A DNA stretch of 64,000 bases, from the NCBI GenBank assembly GCA_029266335.1, contig JAQSXC010000001.1, positions 1-64,000 of the forward strand. Reading direction: 5' to 3'. Below the pieces are notes generated by a model, which did not search any database, had not been told where the DNA came from, and saw only the letters and a list, made by a program, of their open reading frames with translations. Positions within the stretch are counted from its first letter, which is position 1. Each line of letters opens with the position of its first letter. A program made the position numbers and the translations under genes. The DNA comes from Eubacterium sp. (lineage in GTDB: Bacteria; Bacillota; Clostridia; Acetivibrionales; DSM-1351). Of this stretch, positions 37,293 through 47,439 are shown one piece after another.

Positions 37293-39692
37293 ATGATGAG
37301 TCAAGACAATAACATTAAATCGGGAAGAGTAATTCCCATATCCGATACAGTTTTACTGCCGGGTGTGACCTCCATACTCAGGCTGCCAAGACTTAATGAG
37401 GCAGAACTTGAAAATCTTAAAATGGGGGATATTACCAATATTGCACTGCCCCTAAAGCAAAACTTTGGTCACGGCCAATTTAGCCAGGAGGATTTTTATA
37501 GGGTAGGTGTTTCATTTAAAGTAGAAGATGCCGAAGAAACGGAAAAAGGCTACCGTCTAAAGATAAAAGCACTGGATAGAGTCGAGGTCAATAACCTAAT
37601 ATTCGAATATGGCAGTATACATGCTGAATATGATGTTTTCCCGGATGAGATTGATCTCAATGAAAAAAGCCGGGAAGAAATGCTAAACTATATTAAGAAC
37701 TTTACACATGAATTCAGTGAAAAGTATACCAGGTCGGAGCAGTACAAAGGTGCCGATCAATACATGAAAGTGCTTGAGGAGTTGAAAGACTTGAATTCTC
37801 TGATTGTGTATATAGCGCAATTCATGCCGCTTTCAAACGGAGAAAAGTATGAATTGCTCGAGACTCAGTCTTTGAAGGAAAGAAGTCTGAAGTTTATGGA
37901 TCACCTTGTAAAACTGAAGGAAACCGTTGAACTGCAGTTTCAAATGGCAGAGAGGTTCTCTGAAAAAGCAAATAAATATTATAGAGAGTCGGTACTTAGA
38001 GAACAACTAAAAGCGATTCAAGAGGAATTAAATGAAGGCAAGGAAGAGGGAACTAAAAAGGACAAGGACTATTTAAGTAAAATTGAAGATGCTCAGATGC
38101 CGGTTGATATAAAGAACGCCGCTCTTGAAGAACTGGAAAAATTAAAAGCTCAGGGTCCAAACAGTTCAGAGTATAATGTAATACGAAATTACCTTGAGTT
38201 GCTGGTACAATTGCCCTGGAAAAAGAGTGAAGCCAAACCTGTGAATTTGGGTGAGGCGAGGCGGATTTTAGATGAACAGCATTACGGATTGAATAAGGTT
38301 AAGGATAGAATAATACAGCATTTAGCCGTAATGCAGCTGAAGAAAGACAAAAAGGGTTCAATTCTATTGCTGGTCGGGCCTCCAGGAACAGGTAAAACAA
38401 GCCTGGGTAAGAGCATTGCAGAGGCATTGGACAGAAAGTATATCCGCTTAAGTTTAGGTGGGATCAGGGATGAATCCGAGATTAGGGGGCACCGCAGGAC
38501 ATATGTGGGCGCTATGCCGGGCAGAATTATTCAAAGTATTAAAAAGGCAGGAGAAACAAATCCGGTCATGGTTTTGGACGAAGTAGACAAGCTGATGGTT
38601 GGCGGCTATAGCGGAGATCCTGCCAGTGCTTTACTTGAGGTGCTTGATCCGGAACAGAACAACAGTTTTACAGATCATTATTTGGACCTGCCCTATGATT
38701 TGTCCGAGGTGTTCTTTATTGCAACGGCTAATTCGCTGGAGAGCATTCCAGGCCCGTTACTGGATAGAATGGAAGTCATTCAGATATCCAGCTATACAAT
38801 TAATGAAAAATTCCATATCGGAAAAAATCATTTAATTCCTGCTACGCTTGAAGAACATGGATTATCAGCAGAACATCTGGTTATTAATGACGATGTTTTA
38901 CAAAAAATAATCAGCGATTATACTTTGGAAGCAGGAGTCAGAGGATTGAAAAAACAATTGGCTGCACTTGCAAGAGTGGCATCCGAGAAAATAGTTTCAA
39001 ATAATGTAGAATTGCCATATAGAATTAAAATTGAGCAGCTGGAGGAATTGTTGGGGAGACAGGTATCCAGACATGAAAGAGCTGAGTCGGATAACCCGCC
39101 GGGAGTTGTTACCGGACTTGCCTGGACTCCGGTAGGCGGAGAAATACTCTTCATTGAAGCGACTGATATGGCAGGGAGCGGACAGGTGACACTGACAGGT
39201 AAATTGGGCGATGTAATGAAGGAATCTGCCAGAATTTCATTAAGCTTGTTGAAGGCCAGATTACCAATGAACTCAATCAACTTCAAGGAAAGAGATATAC
39301 ACATTCATGTTCCGTCAGGTGCCGTTCCAAAGGATGGTCCGTCTGCAGGTATTGCATTGTTTACAGCCCTTGCTTCGCTTGTAACAGGAATAAAAGTAGA
39401 CTCTAAGATTGCTATGACCGGAGAAATCACCTTAAGAGGTGCTGTTTTGCCAATTGGCGGTCTGAAGGAAAAATTGCTGGGGGCTCAAAGGGCCGGCATT
39501 ACAAAAGTTTTGATTCCGAAGGATAATGTCATTGACCTTAAGGATGTACCGGAGGAAGTCAGGAATGAGCTTACAATTATACCTGTAGAGACTGTTGAAG
39601 ATGTATTGAAAGAAACCTTGGGAATTTCCTTACCCAGAATAGAGCATGTATTTGGCTTAAAGGCATTTGGAGAAGTGGCGTTACAGGTATAA
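37293..39692 (+). CDS. lon: ATP-dependent protease Lon
   Basis: The ~800-residue Lon degrades misfolded and regulatory proteins in the cytoplasm. The N-terminal substrate domain (~10-205), a coiled region, AAA+ domain with Walker A GPPGTGKT and Walker B VMVLDEVDK, and the protease domain with the Ser in KDGPSAG and Lys in GGLKEKLLGA are all present. The reading frame opens at GTG 37218, but AAGGA 7 nt before ATG 37293 and the usual N-terminus favour 37293. Its pairing with ftsH under a TetR-type operator is unusual and suggests an inducible second copy rather than the heat-shock lon. Confidence 0.93.
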   Translation: MMSQDNNIKSGRVIPISDTVLLPGVTSILRLPRLNEAELENLKMGDITNIALPLKQNFGHGQFSQEDFYRVGVSFKVEDAEETEKGYRLKIKALDRVEVNNLIFEYGSIHAEYDVFPDEIDLNEKSREEMLNYIKNFTHEFSEKYTRSEQYKGADQYMKVLEELKDLNSLIVYIAQFMPLSNGEKYELLETQSLKERSLKFMDHLVKLKETVELQFQMAERFSEKANKYYRESVLREQLKAIQEELNEGKEEGTKKDKDYLSKIEDAQMPVDIKNAALEELEKLKAQGPNSSEYNVIRNYLELLVQLPWKKSEAKPVNLGEARRILDEQHYGLNKVKDRIIQHLAVMQLKKDKKGSILLLVGPPGTGKTSLGKSIAEALDRKYIRLSLGGIRDESEIRGHRRTYVGAMPGRIIQSIKKAGETNPVMVLDEVDKLMVGGYSGDPASALLEVLDPEQNNSFTDHYLDLPYDLSEVFFIATANSLESIPGPLLDRMEVIQISSYTINEKFHIGKNHLIPATLEEHGLSAEHLVINDDVLQKIISDYTLEAGVRGLKKQLAALARVASEKIVSNNVELPYRIKIEQLEELLGRQVSRHERAESDNPPGVVTGLAWTPVGGEILFIEATDMAGSGQVTLTGKLGDVMKESARISLSLLKARLPMNSINFKERDIHIHVPSGAVPKDGPSAGIALFTALASLVTGIKVDSKIAMTGEITLRGAVLPIGGLKEKLLGAQRAGITKVLIPKDNVIDLKDVPEEVRNELTIIPVETVEDVLKETLGISLPRIEHVFGLKAFGEVALQV

Positions 39693-39766
39693 GCAGGTTT
39701 AAATTTAGTACTCAATTTTAATTACTTTAAGAAATATTTACAAGCGCCGGATAGGAGGGGAGTTAT

Positions 39767-41593
39767 TTGAAGTATTTTAAAGGTTTACGTTTTTATATAA
39801 TAATCTTTTTGGTTGTTTTGTTGTCAATTACATTCTTTGTTTCTTCTGAGAAACCGCCCAGGATGGATTACTCCGAACTTTTGGCACAGATTCAAACAGG
39901 TAATGTGAAGACTATAGAACTGCAAATGGACACAGCATCAATAGAGCTTAAAGAGCCGATGGGCGATAATAAGTTGATAAAGTATACAGTCATTGTTCCG
40001 CCGGATGTTACTTCGGCATCCGAAAGGTTTACAAAGGCTCTGGATAACAAACAGATAGAAAAATACAGTGTGGCTCAGCCTCCTCAAACACCGGTCTGGT
40101 TAGCTGTATTGCCAACTATAGTGTTAGTAATAGCACCCATCCTGCTCTGGTTCTTTTTTATGAGGCGGCAGCAGGGCGGGGGTAGCGGAGGCAACCGGGT
40201 GATGTCCTTTGGGAAGAGCCGTGCAAAGCTGTCTGTTGATGATAAGAGAAGGGTAACCTTCGAACATGTTGCAGGGGCTGATGAGGAAAAGCAGGAGCTG
40301 GAAGAAATTGTTGAGTTTTTGAAAGCGCCTAAAAAGTTTGTTGAACTGGGGGCGAGAATACCAAAGGGTGTTCTCCTGGTAGGACCTCCGGGTACTGGTA
40401 AAACCCTTCTGGCAAAAGCAGTTTCAGGTGAAGCCGGAGTTCCTTTTTTCAGCATAAGCGGTTCGGATTTTGTTGAAATGTTTGTCGGCGTTGGTGCTTC
40501 CAGGGTACGTGACCTGTTTGAACAGGCCAAGAAGAATGCACCCTGTATCATATTTATTGATGAAATTGATGCTGTAGGTAGACATAGGGGTGCCGGAATG
40601 GGCGGAGGAAATGATGAAAGGGAGCAGACCTTGAATCAGCTGCTTGTTGAAATGGATGGCTTCGGTATAAATGATGGAATTATAATACTGGCTGCCACAA
40701 ACAGACCTGATATACTTGATCCCGCACTATTGAGGCCCGGACGTTTTGACAGAAGAGTGGTTGTCGGGTTACCGGATATTAAGGGAAGAGAACAGATTTT
40801 GAAAGTTCATTCCAAAGGTAAGCCATTGGCAGAGGACGTTAATTTGGACGACATAGCCAGAATATTACCCGGTTTTACCGGGGCAGAGCTGGAGAATTTG
40901 CTCAACGAAGCCGCATTGCTGGCTGCAAGAAGTAACAAGAAAAAAATTGGCAATGAAGATATAAAGGAAGCCGCATTCAAAGTGATGATGGGTCCGGAGA
41001 ATAAGAGCCGTGTCATGAGTGAGCATGACAGGAAGGTCACTGCCTTCCATGAAGCTGGCCATGCACTTGCAATAAAACTTGTTTCATCCAGCCAGAATGT
41101 TGACAGAGTATCCATTATTCCTGCAGGTATGGCAGGGGGCTATACAGCCAGCCGCCCAATGGAAGAAAAGAGCTATCATACAAAAACCCAGCTGATTGAA
41201 GAGATAATAGTCGCTTTAGGCGGCAGGGCTGCAGAAGAAATTACTTTAAACGAGGTAAGCACCGGTGCGGCTAGCGATTTGAAAAGGGTTAATCAAATAG
41301 CAAGAAGTATGGTTACAAAATACGGTATGAGCAATAAATTGGGCAATATGATTTTTGAAAATGAGAATGATCAAGTTTTTATGGGCGGAAATTTTGCGCA
41401 GACACGCAATTACAGTGACGAAGTTGCAGGCGTTATTGACAGTGAAGTAAAACATATTATTGACAGTGCTTATGAAAAGACCCTTTCTCTTCTCAGAGCC
41501 AATATTGGCAAGCTCAATAAACTTGCCGAAGTTCTGCTTATGAAGGAAAAAGTTGAGGGAGAAGAATTTGAAGCCATTGTTCAGGGAGCATGA
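39767..41593 (+). CDS. ftsH: membrane AAA+ zinc metalloprotease FtsH
   Basis: The 608-residue protein has two TM helices (~7-25 and ~110-130) around an extracytoplasmic domain, an AAA+ domain (Walker A GPPGTGKT, Walker [34 protein letters not shown]) and the zinc protease motif HEAGH near residue 428. It removes damaged membrane proteins. The start is TTG 39767 with AGGAGGGG 6 nt upstream. It lies 75 nt after lon and probably belongs to the same transcript. The C-terminal tail is short compared with the usual 650-residue forms. Confidence 0.93.
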   Translation: MKYFKGLRFYIIIFLVVLLSITFFVSSEKPPRMDYSELLAQIQTGNVKTIELQMDTASIELKEPMGDNKLIKYTVIVPPDVTSASERFTKALDNKQIEKYSVAQPPQTPVWLAVLPTIVLVIAPILLWFFFMRRQQGGGSGGNRVMSFGKSRAKLSVDDKRRVTFEHVAGADEEKQELEEIVEFLKAPKKFVELGARIPKGVLLVGPPGTGKTLLAKAVSGEAGVPFFSISGSDFVEMFVGVGASRVRDLFEQAKKNAPCIIFIDEIDAVGRHRGAGMGGGNDEREQTLNQLLVEMDGFGINDGIIILAATNRPDILDPALLRPGRFDRRVVVGLPDIKGREQILKVHSKGKPLAEDVNLDDIARILPGFTGAELENLLNEAALLAARSNKKKIGNEDIKEAAFKVMMGPENKSRVMSEHDRKVTAFHEAGHALAIKLVSSSQNVDRVSIIPAGMAGGYTASRPMEEKSYHTKTQLIEEIIVALGGRAAEEITLNEVSTGAASDLKRVNQIARSMVTKYGMSNKLGNMIFENENDQVFMGGNFAQTRNYSDEVAGVIDSEVKHIIDSAYEKTLSLLRANIGKLNKLAEVLLMKEKVEGEEFEAIVQGA

Positions 41594-42006
41594 TTTTCGT
41601 TAAAGTGGAACCTGCAGTAAGCCTGTAAGGTGTATAATAGTGTTCAAGTGTAATTAATTCTCAAAATTATTCAATTTATCAGGAACAGATGCGCATGCTT
41701 GAGAAAGCTATATAGAATATCCCCTCCAGGATATGAAATAATAAGGTTACCGGGATGGATTCCTTTAGGAAACATTCCGGTGACTTTTTTATCTGTATGA
41801 AATTAAAAAAATGACCAGGGAACGCTTTACATTAACATCACTCAGCTTATATTTCAGGTGCTGAAAAGTGTTCTATTCAAAAAATTAACTCAAGGTTAAT
41901 TTTTTCTTCTTTTGATTAATAATTACTCAATTGTAGAAGCGGAGGCCATTAGATAAAATATACTTAAAGGAAGGTCATTCATAATACAAATTCGGAGATG
42001 ATAAAA
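41594..42006. other. intergenic region between ftsH and the XRE regulator
   Basis: No gene is seen. It contains the ftsH terminator at 41744-41790; no clear promoter consensus could be assigned for the regulator gene. Confidence 0.5.
41744..41790 (+). terminator. terminator of the lon-ftsH unit
   Basis: GTTACCGGGATG (from 41746) pairs imperfectly with CATTCCGGTGAC (41773-41784), followed by TTTTTT. Confidence 0.75.
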
Positions 42007-43113
42007 ATGCCAATAAATAGGATTATTCTAGAGAAAAGGAAAGAAATTGGATTAACCCAGGAGCAAATAGCGGGGTATCTTGGCGTATCTGCTCCTGCTG
42101 TAAACAAGTGGGAAAGGGGAGTTACCTATCCCGATATTTCTTTGTTGCCGGCGCTGGCACGGTTACTAAAAATTGATTTGAATACGTTGCTTTGCTTTAA
42201 CGAAGGGTTATCGGAACAGGAAGTCGGCCACTTCAGCAATGAAGTAGCAGCTGCAATCCGTCAAAGCGGTTTTGAGGCCGGATTTGCCATGGGTATGGAA
42301 AAAGTAAGGGAATACCCAAACTGTGATGTGCTGATTGACACGACTGCATTGCTTTTGGATGGCGCTCTGCTAATGTATGGAGCAGGCATTGACAATAAAG
42401 AGCACTATGAAAATCAAATTACAGCTTTGTATGAACGTGCTGCTAAAAGTGACAATGACCTGGTCCGGAATAAGGCAATATATATGCTGGCATCTAAATA
42501 TATGGGCCGCATGGAGTACGAAAAAGCGCAGGAAATGTTAGACTTGCTGCCAGATAGAACTGAACTTGATAAAAAGCAGCTTCAAGCTAAACTTTTCATC
42601 GAACAGGATAAGCTTCCTGAAGCTGCAGGACTTCTGGAACGTAAATTATTCAGGGGAATTACTGAAGTACACATGATTTTAATGAGTCTGGCTGAAATTG
42701 AGCTGAAAGAAGGGAGCAGTCAGAATGCTTCCCAGCTGGCGGAACTTTCTCAGAAGGTTGCAAGGATGTTTGACCTGGGGGATATGAATGCCTTCGTTGC
42801 ACCACTCCAGGTTGCGCTCTCGCAAAAAAATGTTCAAGACAGCATTTCACTTTTGAAATCTTTTTTTTCGGCCACGCTTACACCGTGGGATATCAGGAAA
42901 TCCCCCCTGTACCGCCATATGGCAGTTAAAGTGAAAGCTGAAAAAGAAGTAAAGGAAGAAAAAGAAGAAGTAATAAAAGAAAAACAGGAGAACCTCTGCA
43001 AACAAGTACTGCAATCACTGCTTTTTGAGATTGAAAACAGTCCTAAATATGAGTTTCTTCATTCGAATGCAGAATTTCAACAGTTGGTAGCCCAGTTCCG
43101 CCCCAAATGTTGA
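42007..43113 (+). CDS. XRE-family regulator with TPR-like C-terminal domain
   Basis: The 368-residue protein has an N-terminal HTH_3 (LTQEQIAGYLGVSAPAVNKWERG, given as a region at residues ~16-38) and a long helical C-terminal part with degenerate tetratricopeptide repeats. Near residue 315 there is a lysine/glutamate-rich stretch (KAEKEVKEEKEEVIKEKQE). Such architecture is seen in peptide-responsive regulators and in clostridial helix-turn-helix/TPR proteins. ATG 42007 is favoured over 41998 because GGAG is 9 nt before it. It lies before the BtrH-like genes, which may be its targets. Confidence 0.82.
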   Translation: MPINRIILEKRKEIGLTQEQIAGYLGVSAPAVNKWERGVTYPDISLLPALARLLKIDLNTLLCFNEGLSEQEVGHFSNEVAAAIRQSGFEAGFAMGMEKVREYPNCDVLIDTTALLLDGALLMYGAGIDNKEHYENQITALYERAAKSDNDLVRNKAIYMLASKYMGRMEYEKAQEMLDLLPDRTELDKKQLQAKLFIEQDKLPEAAGLLERKLFRGITEVHMILMSLAEIELKEGSSQNASQLAELSQKVARMFDLGDMNAFVAPLQVALSQKNVQDSISLLKSFFSATLTPWDIRKSPLYRHMAVKVKAEKEVKEEKEEVIKEKQENLCKQVLQSLLFEIENSPKYEFLHSNAEFQQLVAQFRPKC

Positions 43114-43143
43114 GCAGGAAATAGCAATTTTTTTTACTTTGAG

Positions 43144-43170
43144 CAGCAAGCCGGTATTTTGGGCTTGCTG
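43144..43170 (-). terminator. hairpin between convergent genes
   Basis: CAGCAAGCC (43144-43152) pairs with GGCTTGCTG (43162-43170). On the minus strand an A/T-rich tract lies beyond it, so it can end the 43216-44163 transcript; it may also serve the XRE gene. Confidence 0.55.
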
Positions 43171-43215
43171 TGTGTCTTAACCCTAAGGTTGAACTCCAAT
43201 ACAATATAGTCCAAC

Positions 43216-44163
43216 CTAAAAACAATGAAGAATGGTTTCCCACATCTCCTTTTCTTTAATAAAAAGTGTAAAAATCTTTTTTTCTATTTTATCTATTTCG
43301 GAGTAATTGTTTTTTAAACAGTATTTAACAAAAGAATTTTGAACCTGCTTCCAATGAATGCTTAATTCATTTATCGTTTCAATTAGGTTTGTAAGTGTTT
43401 CATTGAACATACCCTTATTCTTCAGGTCATTAAACAAAAGAATATTTCCTGTTAATCTATAAGATATTTTACCTAATTCGTTCTTGTAAAAATATACATT
43501 GGATATGTTATTGACAAGCATGCTTTTATCAAATATACAAGTTCTTTTAATAAGCATATCCAGGTTATTGACCAACCTTTCTGCATTTACTAAAAAATGA
43601 TTTAAATCTATTTCATATGGTGGAAGATGATTATTTTTAAAGGTTATGATTCTATAATTTTCAAGATTGCTGTTTTTATGGTCAGAAAAAAACGACTGAA
43701 TTACTCTTTCTGTTGGTATTTCTCTTATTTCGTAATTCAGGGCTAAATCATCTTCAAAGGCATAAAATACATCCTTTTCTTCATCAAACCCTATGATAAA
43801 AGAATAATGAGGTATATGAACTTTATTATAAAAAGCACCTGCATCGTTCCAATAAAACAAATCAACATTTAATGTTGCATATAAGTTGTTGGCGAGTACA
43901 GCCTTGAATTCCTGCAGGAAATTATTCTTATCCACAAAGTGTGCGGACGTAAAAACAAAGAGATTATCTTTAAAATAATCATAATATTCCTGCGTATAGT
44001 CCATGTTAAAATAGTTGTCCCAGGAATAGGAATATTGATAGGAATTAAGATATATAAGAGGCTCATAACTTGGATCAATTGTGAGAAGTATTGAAAGGAA
44101 CATATTGGTGATACAGTTTCCCCAAAATTTATTATAAGGCTGTATATCCTTTAAATATCTCAT
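43216..44163 (-). CDS. BtrH-like protein A (papain-like fold predicted)
   Basis: The 315-residue soluble protein resembles the BtrH N-terminal/DUF4872 family, named for the butirosin acyltransferase BtrH, which moves an acyl chain from a carrier protein onto an aminoglycoside. A candidate catalytic Cys17 lies in WGNCITNM and His116/His119 in KVHIPHYSFIIGFD, the usual Cys-then-His order. The remaining ~180 residues are helical and unassigned. CAGGAG lies about 9 nt before ATG 44163. A paralog with the same Cys/His spacing pattern is divergently encoded at 44558. A C39-peptidase-like role is the main alternative. Confidence 0.55.
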   Translation of the reverse strand: MRYLKDIQPYNKFWGNCITNMFLSILLTIDPSYEPLIYLNSYQYSYSWDNYFNMDYTQEYYDYFKDNLFVFTSAHFVDKNNFLQEFKAVLANNLYATLNVDLFYWNDAGAFYNKVHIPHYSFIIGFDEEKDVFYAFEDDLALNYEIREIPTERVIQSFFSDHKNSNLENYRIITFKNNHLPPYEIDLNHFLVNAERLVNNLDMLIKRTCIFDKSMLVNNISNVYFYKNELGKISYRLTGNILLFNDLKNKGMFNETLTNLIETINELSIHWKQVQNSFVKYCLKNNYSEIDKIEKKIFTLFIKEKEMWETILHCF

Positions 44164-44557
44164 TTATATTACTCCTGTAAATCTTTATTTAAGCTTCATT
44201 TATTACATTCGATTATATCCGATCCAATTTTATAAAACAATACATAAATAAAAAATAATGTAATAAATTGAAAAATAATACATTTAAATAATATTACATA
44301 TACAAAGTTTATAAAAGCTGCCTGTTTATTTATTTCATGGGAAAAGCAGTGAAAGTTTTTGATAATTTTGCAGTGTTAAAAATTAACATAATTAATATTG
44401 GGTTATAAATATGCTAAAATATTACAAAATAGTATATACATGTTTGACGAAATAATATATAATGTGGTTGACATATTTTTACTAAAAATCTATTTTTAAG
44501 CCTATTTTTGGTGGTAAAGTTGATTTAAAATAAAAAAATTATTTGGAGTGATTTAAT
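44164..44557. other. AT-rich divergent promoter region of the BtrH-like pair
   Basis: About 390 bp of very AT-rich DNA without a gene. A plus-strand promoter (44468-44496) is visible. Both BtrH-like genes start from this region, so one regulator could control both. Confidence 0.5.
44468..44496 (+). promoter_or_regulatory. sigma-A promoter for BtrH-like protein B
   Basis: TTGACA (44468-44473), a 17-bp spacer and TATTTT (44491-44496), about 60 nt before ATG 44558. Confidence 0.55.
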
Positions 44558-45763
44558 ATGTTGGACAAGAAAGAGGAAATATGCACTGTCAAAACAAAAG
44601 AGCAACTTCAACAAATCAATCAAATAGATTGTCTAAATAATGCAGACAATCTTTCTTCTTTTAAAATGGAAGATTTCCCTCAAGCAGTGGAACTAAAAGT
44701 TGTAATGCAAAAAGATATCACTACCTGGCTTCATAGAAGCTTGCCGCTTTGTATGGTTCTAGCATTTGAAAAATATCTGCCATGGTATTATTCCAATTTC
44801 ATTCAAATTTTTTCTTATACAAATGAAAAAGGATATATAGAACTTAATTATTTGGAGCCTCGGGATTGCTGCAATGAAATTGTAGACATGATTTGCTTAG
44901 GATATCCTTTACTTAAGCACATAGATAATATTATTGAGTATATTATAGAAAATATTAATATGGGATATTACCTGGTAATTAATGTAGATGAATATTATCT
45001 CCCAAATAAATGGGCATATAAGAAGCTCCACTTTGTCCATTCATCTTTGATTTACGGATATGACAGTAAAGAGAAAAAACTCAAAGCGATAGGATTTAAT
45101 CAGAATATTTTTGAAGAAATAACCTTTGACTATGACCAATTTTTTCAAGCTTATGAAAATGGCAGGATACATTATAAAGAGTATGCACCGTGGTGTGAGT
45201 GGTCGGCTATGCAACTAATGAGGCCAAAGAAATACGAATTGGAATACCCTTTCAGTAATGAAAGATTCTTAAAAGAGTTGAAGAACTATCTCTTTTCAAC
45301 TGGTGACAGTGTAAAGCTATACTCGTTTGAATACAATGAAGAGCAGGTGGATTTTGGGTTTAAGGTATATGATGTAATGATTGAAAGCCTGGAAAATCTG
45401 CTGCAGGGTAAAATTACCAGCGACTACAGGTCAAGCCACTTAATAGCTGAGCATAAAAAATGTATTTATGACAGGCTAGGGTATGTGATATCCAGATACA
45501 GGCTTACAGGGGAAATTGTTACGCTGCACGGACAATATATGGATATTGTTAAAAAAATCAATATGTATAGGATAAAAAGTCTTAAAGATCTGAAAGCTTT
45601 TGGTAATGCTAATATTTATAATCCGAATATCAGTAACCTGACATTAGATCAAAAATCCAAAGTGAAAGATAGTATAGATATGTTAAAAGAGTTAAAAGCT
45701 GCGGAGTATGATATTTTGATTAAAATAATCCATCAATTGGAATTGGCTTTCAGCACAAAATAA
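44558..45763 (+). CDS. BtrH-like protein B (longer paralog)
   Basis: The 401-residue protein aligns with protein A over its whole length but has ~45 extra N-terminal residues. The candidate catalytic residues are C65 (SLPLCMVLAFEKYLPW) and H158/H161 (KKLHFVHSSLIYGYD). The shared pattern of hydrophobic strand, HxxHxxxIxGxD and a helical C-terminal half supports common ancestry and a cysteine-dependent acyl-transfer or hydrolase role. GGAGTG precedes ATG 44558. A GT2 glycosyltransferase follows within 30 nt, which suggests acylation or glycosylation of one product. Confidence 0.55.
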   Translation: MLDKKEEICTVKTKEQLQQINQIDCLNNADNLSSFKMEDFPQAVELKVVMQKDITTWLHRSLPLCMVLAFEKYLPWYYSNFIQIFSYTNEKGYIELNYLEPRDCCNEIVDMICLGYPLLKHIDNIIEYIIENINMGYYLVINVDEYYLPNKWAYKKLHFVHSSLIYGYDSKEKKLKAIGFNQNIFEEITFDYDQFFQAYENGRIHYKEYAPWCEWSAMQLMRPKKYELEYPFSNERFLKELKNYLFSTGDSVKLYSFEYNEEQVDFGFKVYDVMIESLENLLQGKITSDYRSSHLIAEHKKCIYDRLGYVISRYRLTGEIVTLHGQYMDIVKKINMYRIKSLKDLKAFGNANIYNPNISNLTLDQKSKVKDSIDMLKELKAAEYDILIKIIHQLELAFSTK

Positions 45764-45771
45764 AAATTTTC

Positions 45772-46895
45772 ATGGGTCAGGGGGGGTCTATACGAAAAAG
45801 TATAGTTTTGTAATTCCTACTTATAATAACAAATATCAGCTTAAAAATTCTCTGGTTGCTTTAAATTTATTGGAAGACATTCAGACTAGTGACTTTGAGG
45901 TCATAGTTGTTGATGACGGTTCAAGTGATAATACTAAAGATTACATAAAAGGTATCAATGAAAACTATGAGTTGAGATATGTTTATCTTGAAAGATGTGA
46001 GAACTCCTGTCGCTCAAGAGCCAGAAATTATGGAATAAAAATGGCCGAAGGACAAATTATAATTTTTATTGATGCAGACATAATTGTAAAAAAGGATTAT
46101 CTGAAAGAAGTAGAAAGATGTTATTCAATGGATAAAAATATAATGCTGGTTGGTCTCAGGGTGATGCTTCCGCAAAATGTTCCTTTTGAAATGGTCCAGA
46201 ATGGCAGTGTGTTTGAAAAATATTCCTTTGACTGTGAACGTTATGAGCTGCATGAATTCAGATGTGATATATTGAATGAATTATCGTATAATGCATCGGC
46301 AATTCAGGCTCCTTTTTTATATGGCCAAAGTTGCAATTTGATTGCACCAAAAAGCTGGCTTGATGAAGTAAATGGTTTTGATGAAGACTTTAAAGCCTGG
46401 GGACTTGAAGATATCGAGTTGTGCTACAGACTTTGGAAGATTGGGCTGAAATTTATTATAAACAGCAAATTGGACGTACTTCATCAGTTTCATTGGGTTG
46501 AGGAAAAAGTAGTTGAAGAAAGCAAGATTGCGGGTGTGGTAGAAAATACAAGATTATTTTTATTAAAACACCAAAATACTTTTAATTTGCCTGAAGAGAA
46601 AGTATATGAACTTTTTAAGAGCTTAGCAAATAATTTTTGGTATACTGAAAAACAATTACCCCAGTCAGTCAACCGTATAGTGATCGACTTTAAAAATCTG
46701 AATTCTCTGAAGATCCTGAAACAGAATATAACCATACTATCAGATTTAGAAGACATTGATATTATTGTAAATGATTATTTGGAAAGTACGGATTTAGATA
46801 TTTGGATTCAGTTGTTGGGAAAGAGAAACAGTGCACCCAGGTACTATCCGATGTCAAGGAAATTAAAAACTGCTATTCATGCATTAACCCTTTAA
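45772..46895 (+). CDS. GT2 glycosyltransferase, 5' end interrupted at a G7 tract
   Basis: The protein is a family-2 GT-A glycosyltransferase with EVIVVDDGSSDNT, the DxD site in FIDADII and the C-terminal FDEDFKAWGLEDIELCYRLW block seen in galactosaminyl-type enzymes. Homology does not start at the first usable in-frame codon (TTG 45870): the N-terminal strand YSFVIPTYNN is encoded upstream in the same frame, where no ATG/GTG/TTG exists. ATG 45772 is one frame off and would read through if the G7 tract at 45780-45786 had eight G. So the gene is phase-variable, uses an unusual start, or contains a sequencing error. It is encoded 8 nt after BtrH-like B. Confidence 0.75.
45780..45786 (+). repeat. 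G7 homopolymer at the start of the glycosyltransferase gene
   Basis: Seven consecutive G in an AT-rich gene start. An eighth G would join ATG 45772 to the conserved GT2 frame; as read, the ATG frame stops after 13 codons. Confidence 0.8.
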
Positions 46896-46955
46896 AACGT
46901 CTTTACCGGTTTATATAAAATGTGTTGCGCAATAAGTCAACCTACCTGGGTATAA

Positions 46956-47000
46956 AAAAGCAAGAAAGAAACCGTTTTCAGGTAGTTCTTTCTTGCTTTT
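46956..47000. terminator. bidirectional terminator between convergent genes
   Basis: A 15-bp perfect stem (AAAAGCAAGAAAGAA at 46956-46970 with 46986-47000) with T runs on both strands separates the glycosyltransferase gene from the minus-strand STAS-like genes. Confidence 0.8.
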
Positions 47001-47036
47001 CCTGAACTTAAAATTTAAACCTGGTCAATTCTGGAA

Positions 47037-47405
47037 TTATTGATCTTTGAAATCAGGGGCTGTATCAAGGAACACATCCGCTGCCTCTACTGATTCAAAT
47101 ACATTTCCTAATTCCTTAAAAAGGCGTTTCATCTGCATTTTAAAAACTGTAGAATTTAAAACCATTGCCGCATTACGCATACCATGTGAAGCAGCATATG
47201 CTTTGCTGATATCCAGTTTTTCGGATACTTCAGCTGAATTTATAGATGCTTTTGTATTATCAACACAAACGGTAAAACCTTGTTTTGCACTATCAACCGC
47301 AGCATTGAATTTTTTGTTATATTCTGGCATTTCCTCCAGTTGTAATGCTCCTTCTACACTTACATAGATCCTGTTTTTTGCTCTGTTGTATTCAATAGTA
47401 TACAT
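47037..47405 (-). CDS. small STAS-like protein 2
   Basis: The 122-residue cytoplasmic protein has alternating strands and helices (YTIEYNRAKNRIYVSVEG, FTVCVDNTKASIN, NAAMVLNSTVFKMQMKRLF) that fit an STAS/SpoIIAA-like fold. A phosphorylatable Ser cannot be assigned with confidence. ATG 47405 is preceded by GGAGGG; the frame opens at 47456. It is a paralog of the next upstream gene (about the same length and pattern) and lies downstream of the KAS III gene, so the three are probably one operon. Confidence 0.6.
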   Translation of the reverse strand: MYTIEYNRAKNRIYVSVEGALQLEEMPEYNKKFNAAVDSAKQGFTVCVDNTKASINSAEVSEKLDISKAYAASHGMRNAAMVLNSTVFKMQMKRLFKELGNVFESVEAADVFLDTAPDFKDQ

Positions 47406-47439
47406 TGTGTTCCCTCCGTAAATAATTTTATGGTTAAAT

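Noticed and set aside
45870-46895. Simple GT2 gene starting at TTG 45870
   Set aside because: The conserved N-terminal YSFVIPTYNN strand would be excluded, and no ribosome site precedes this codon.
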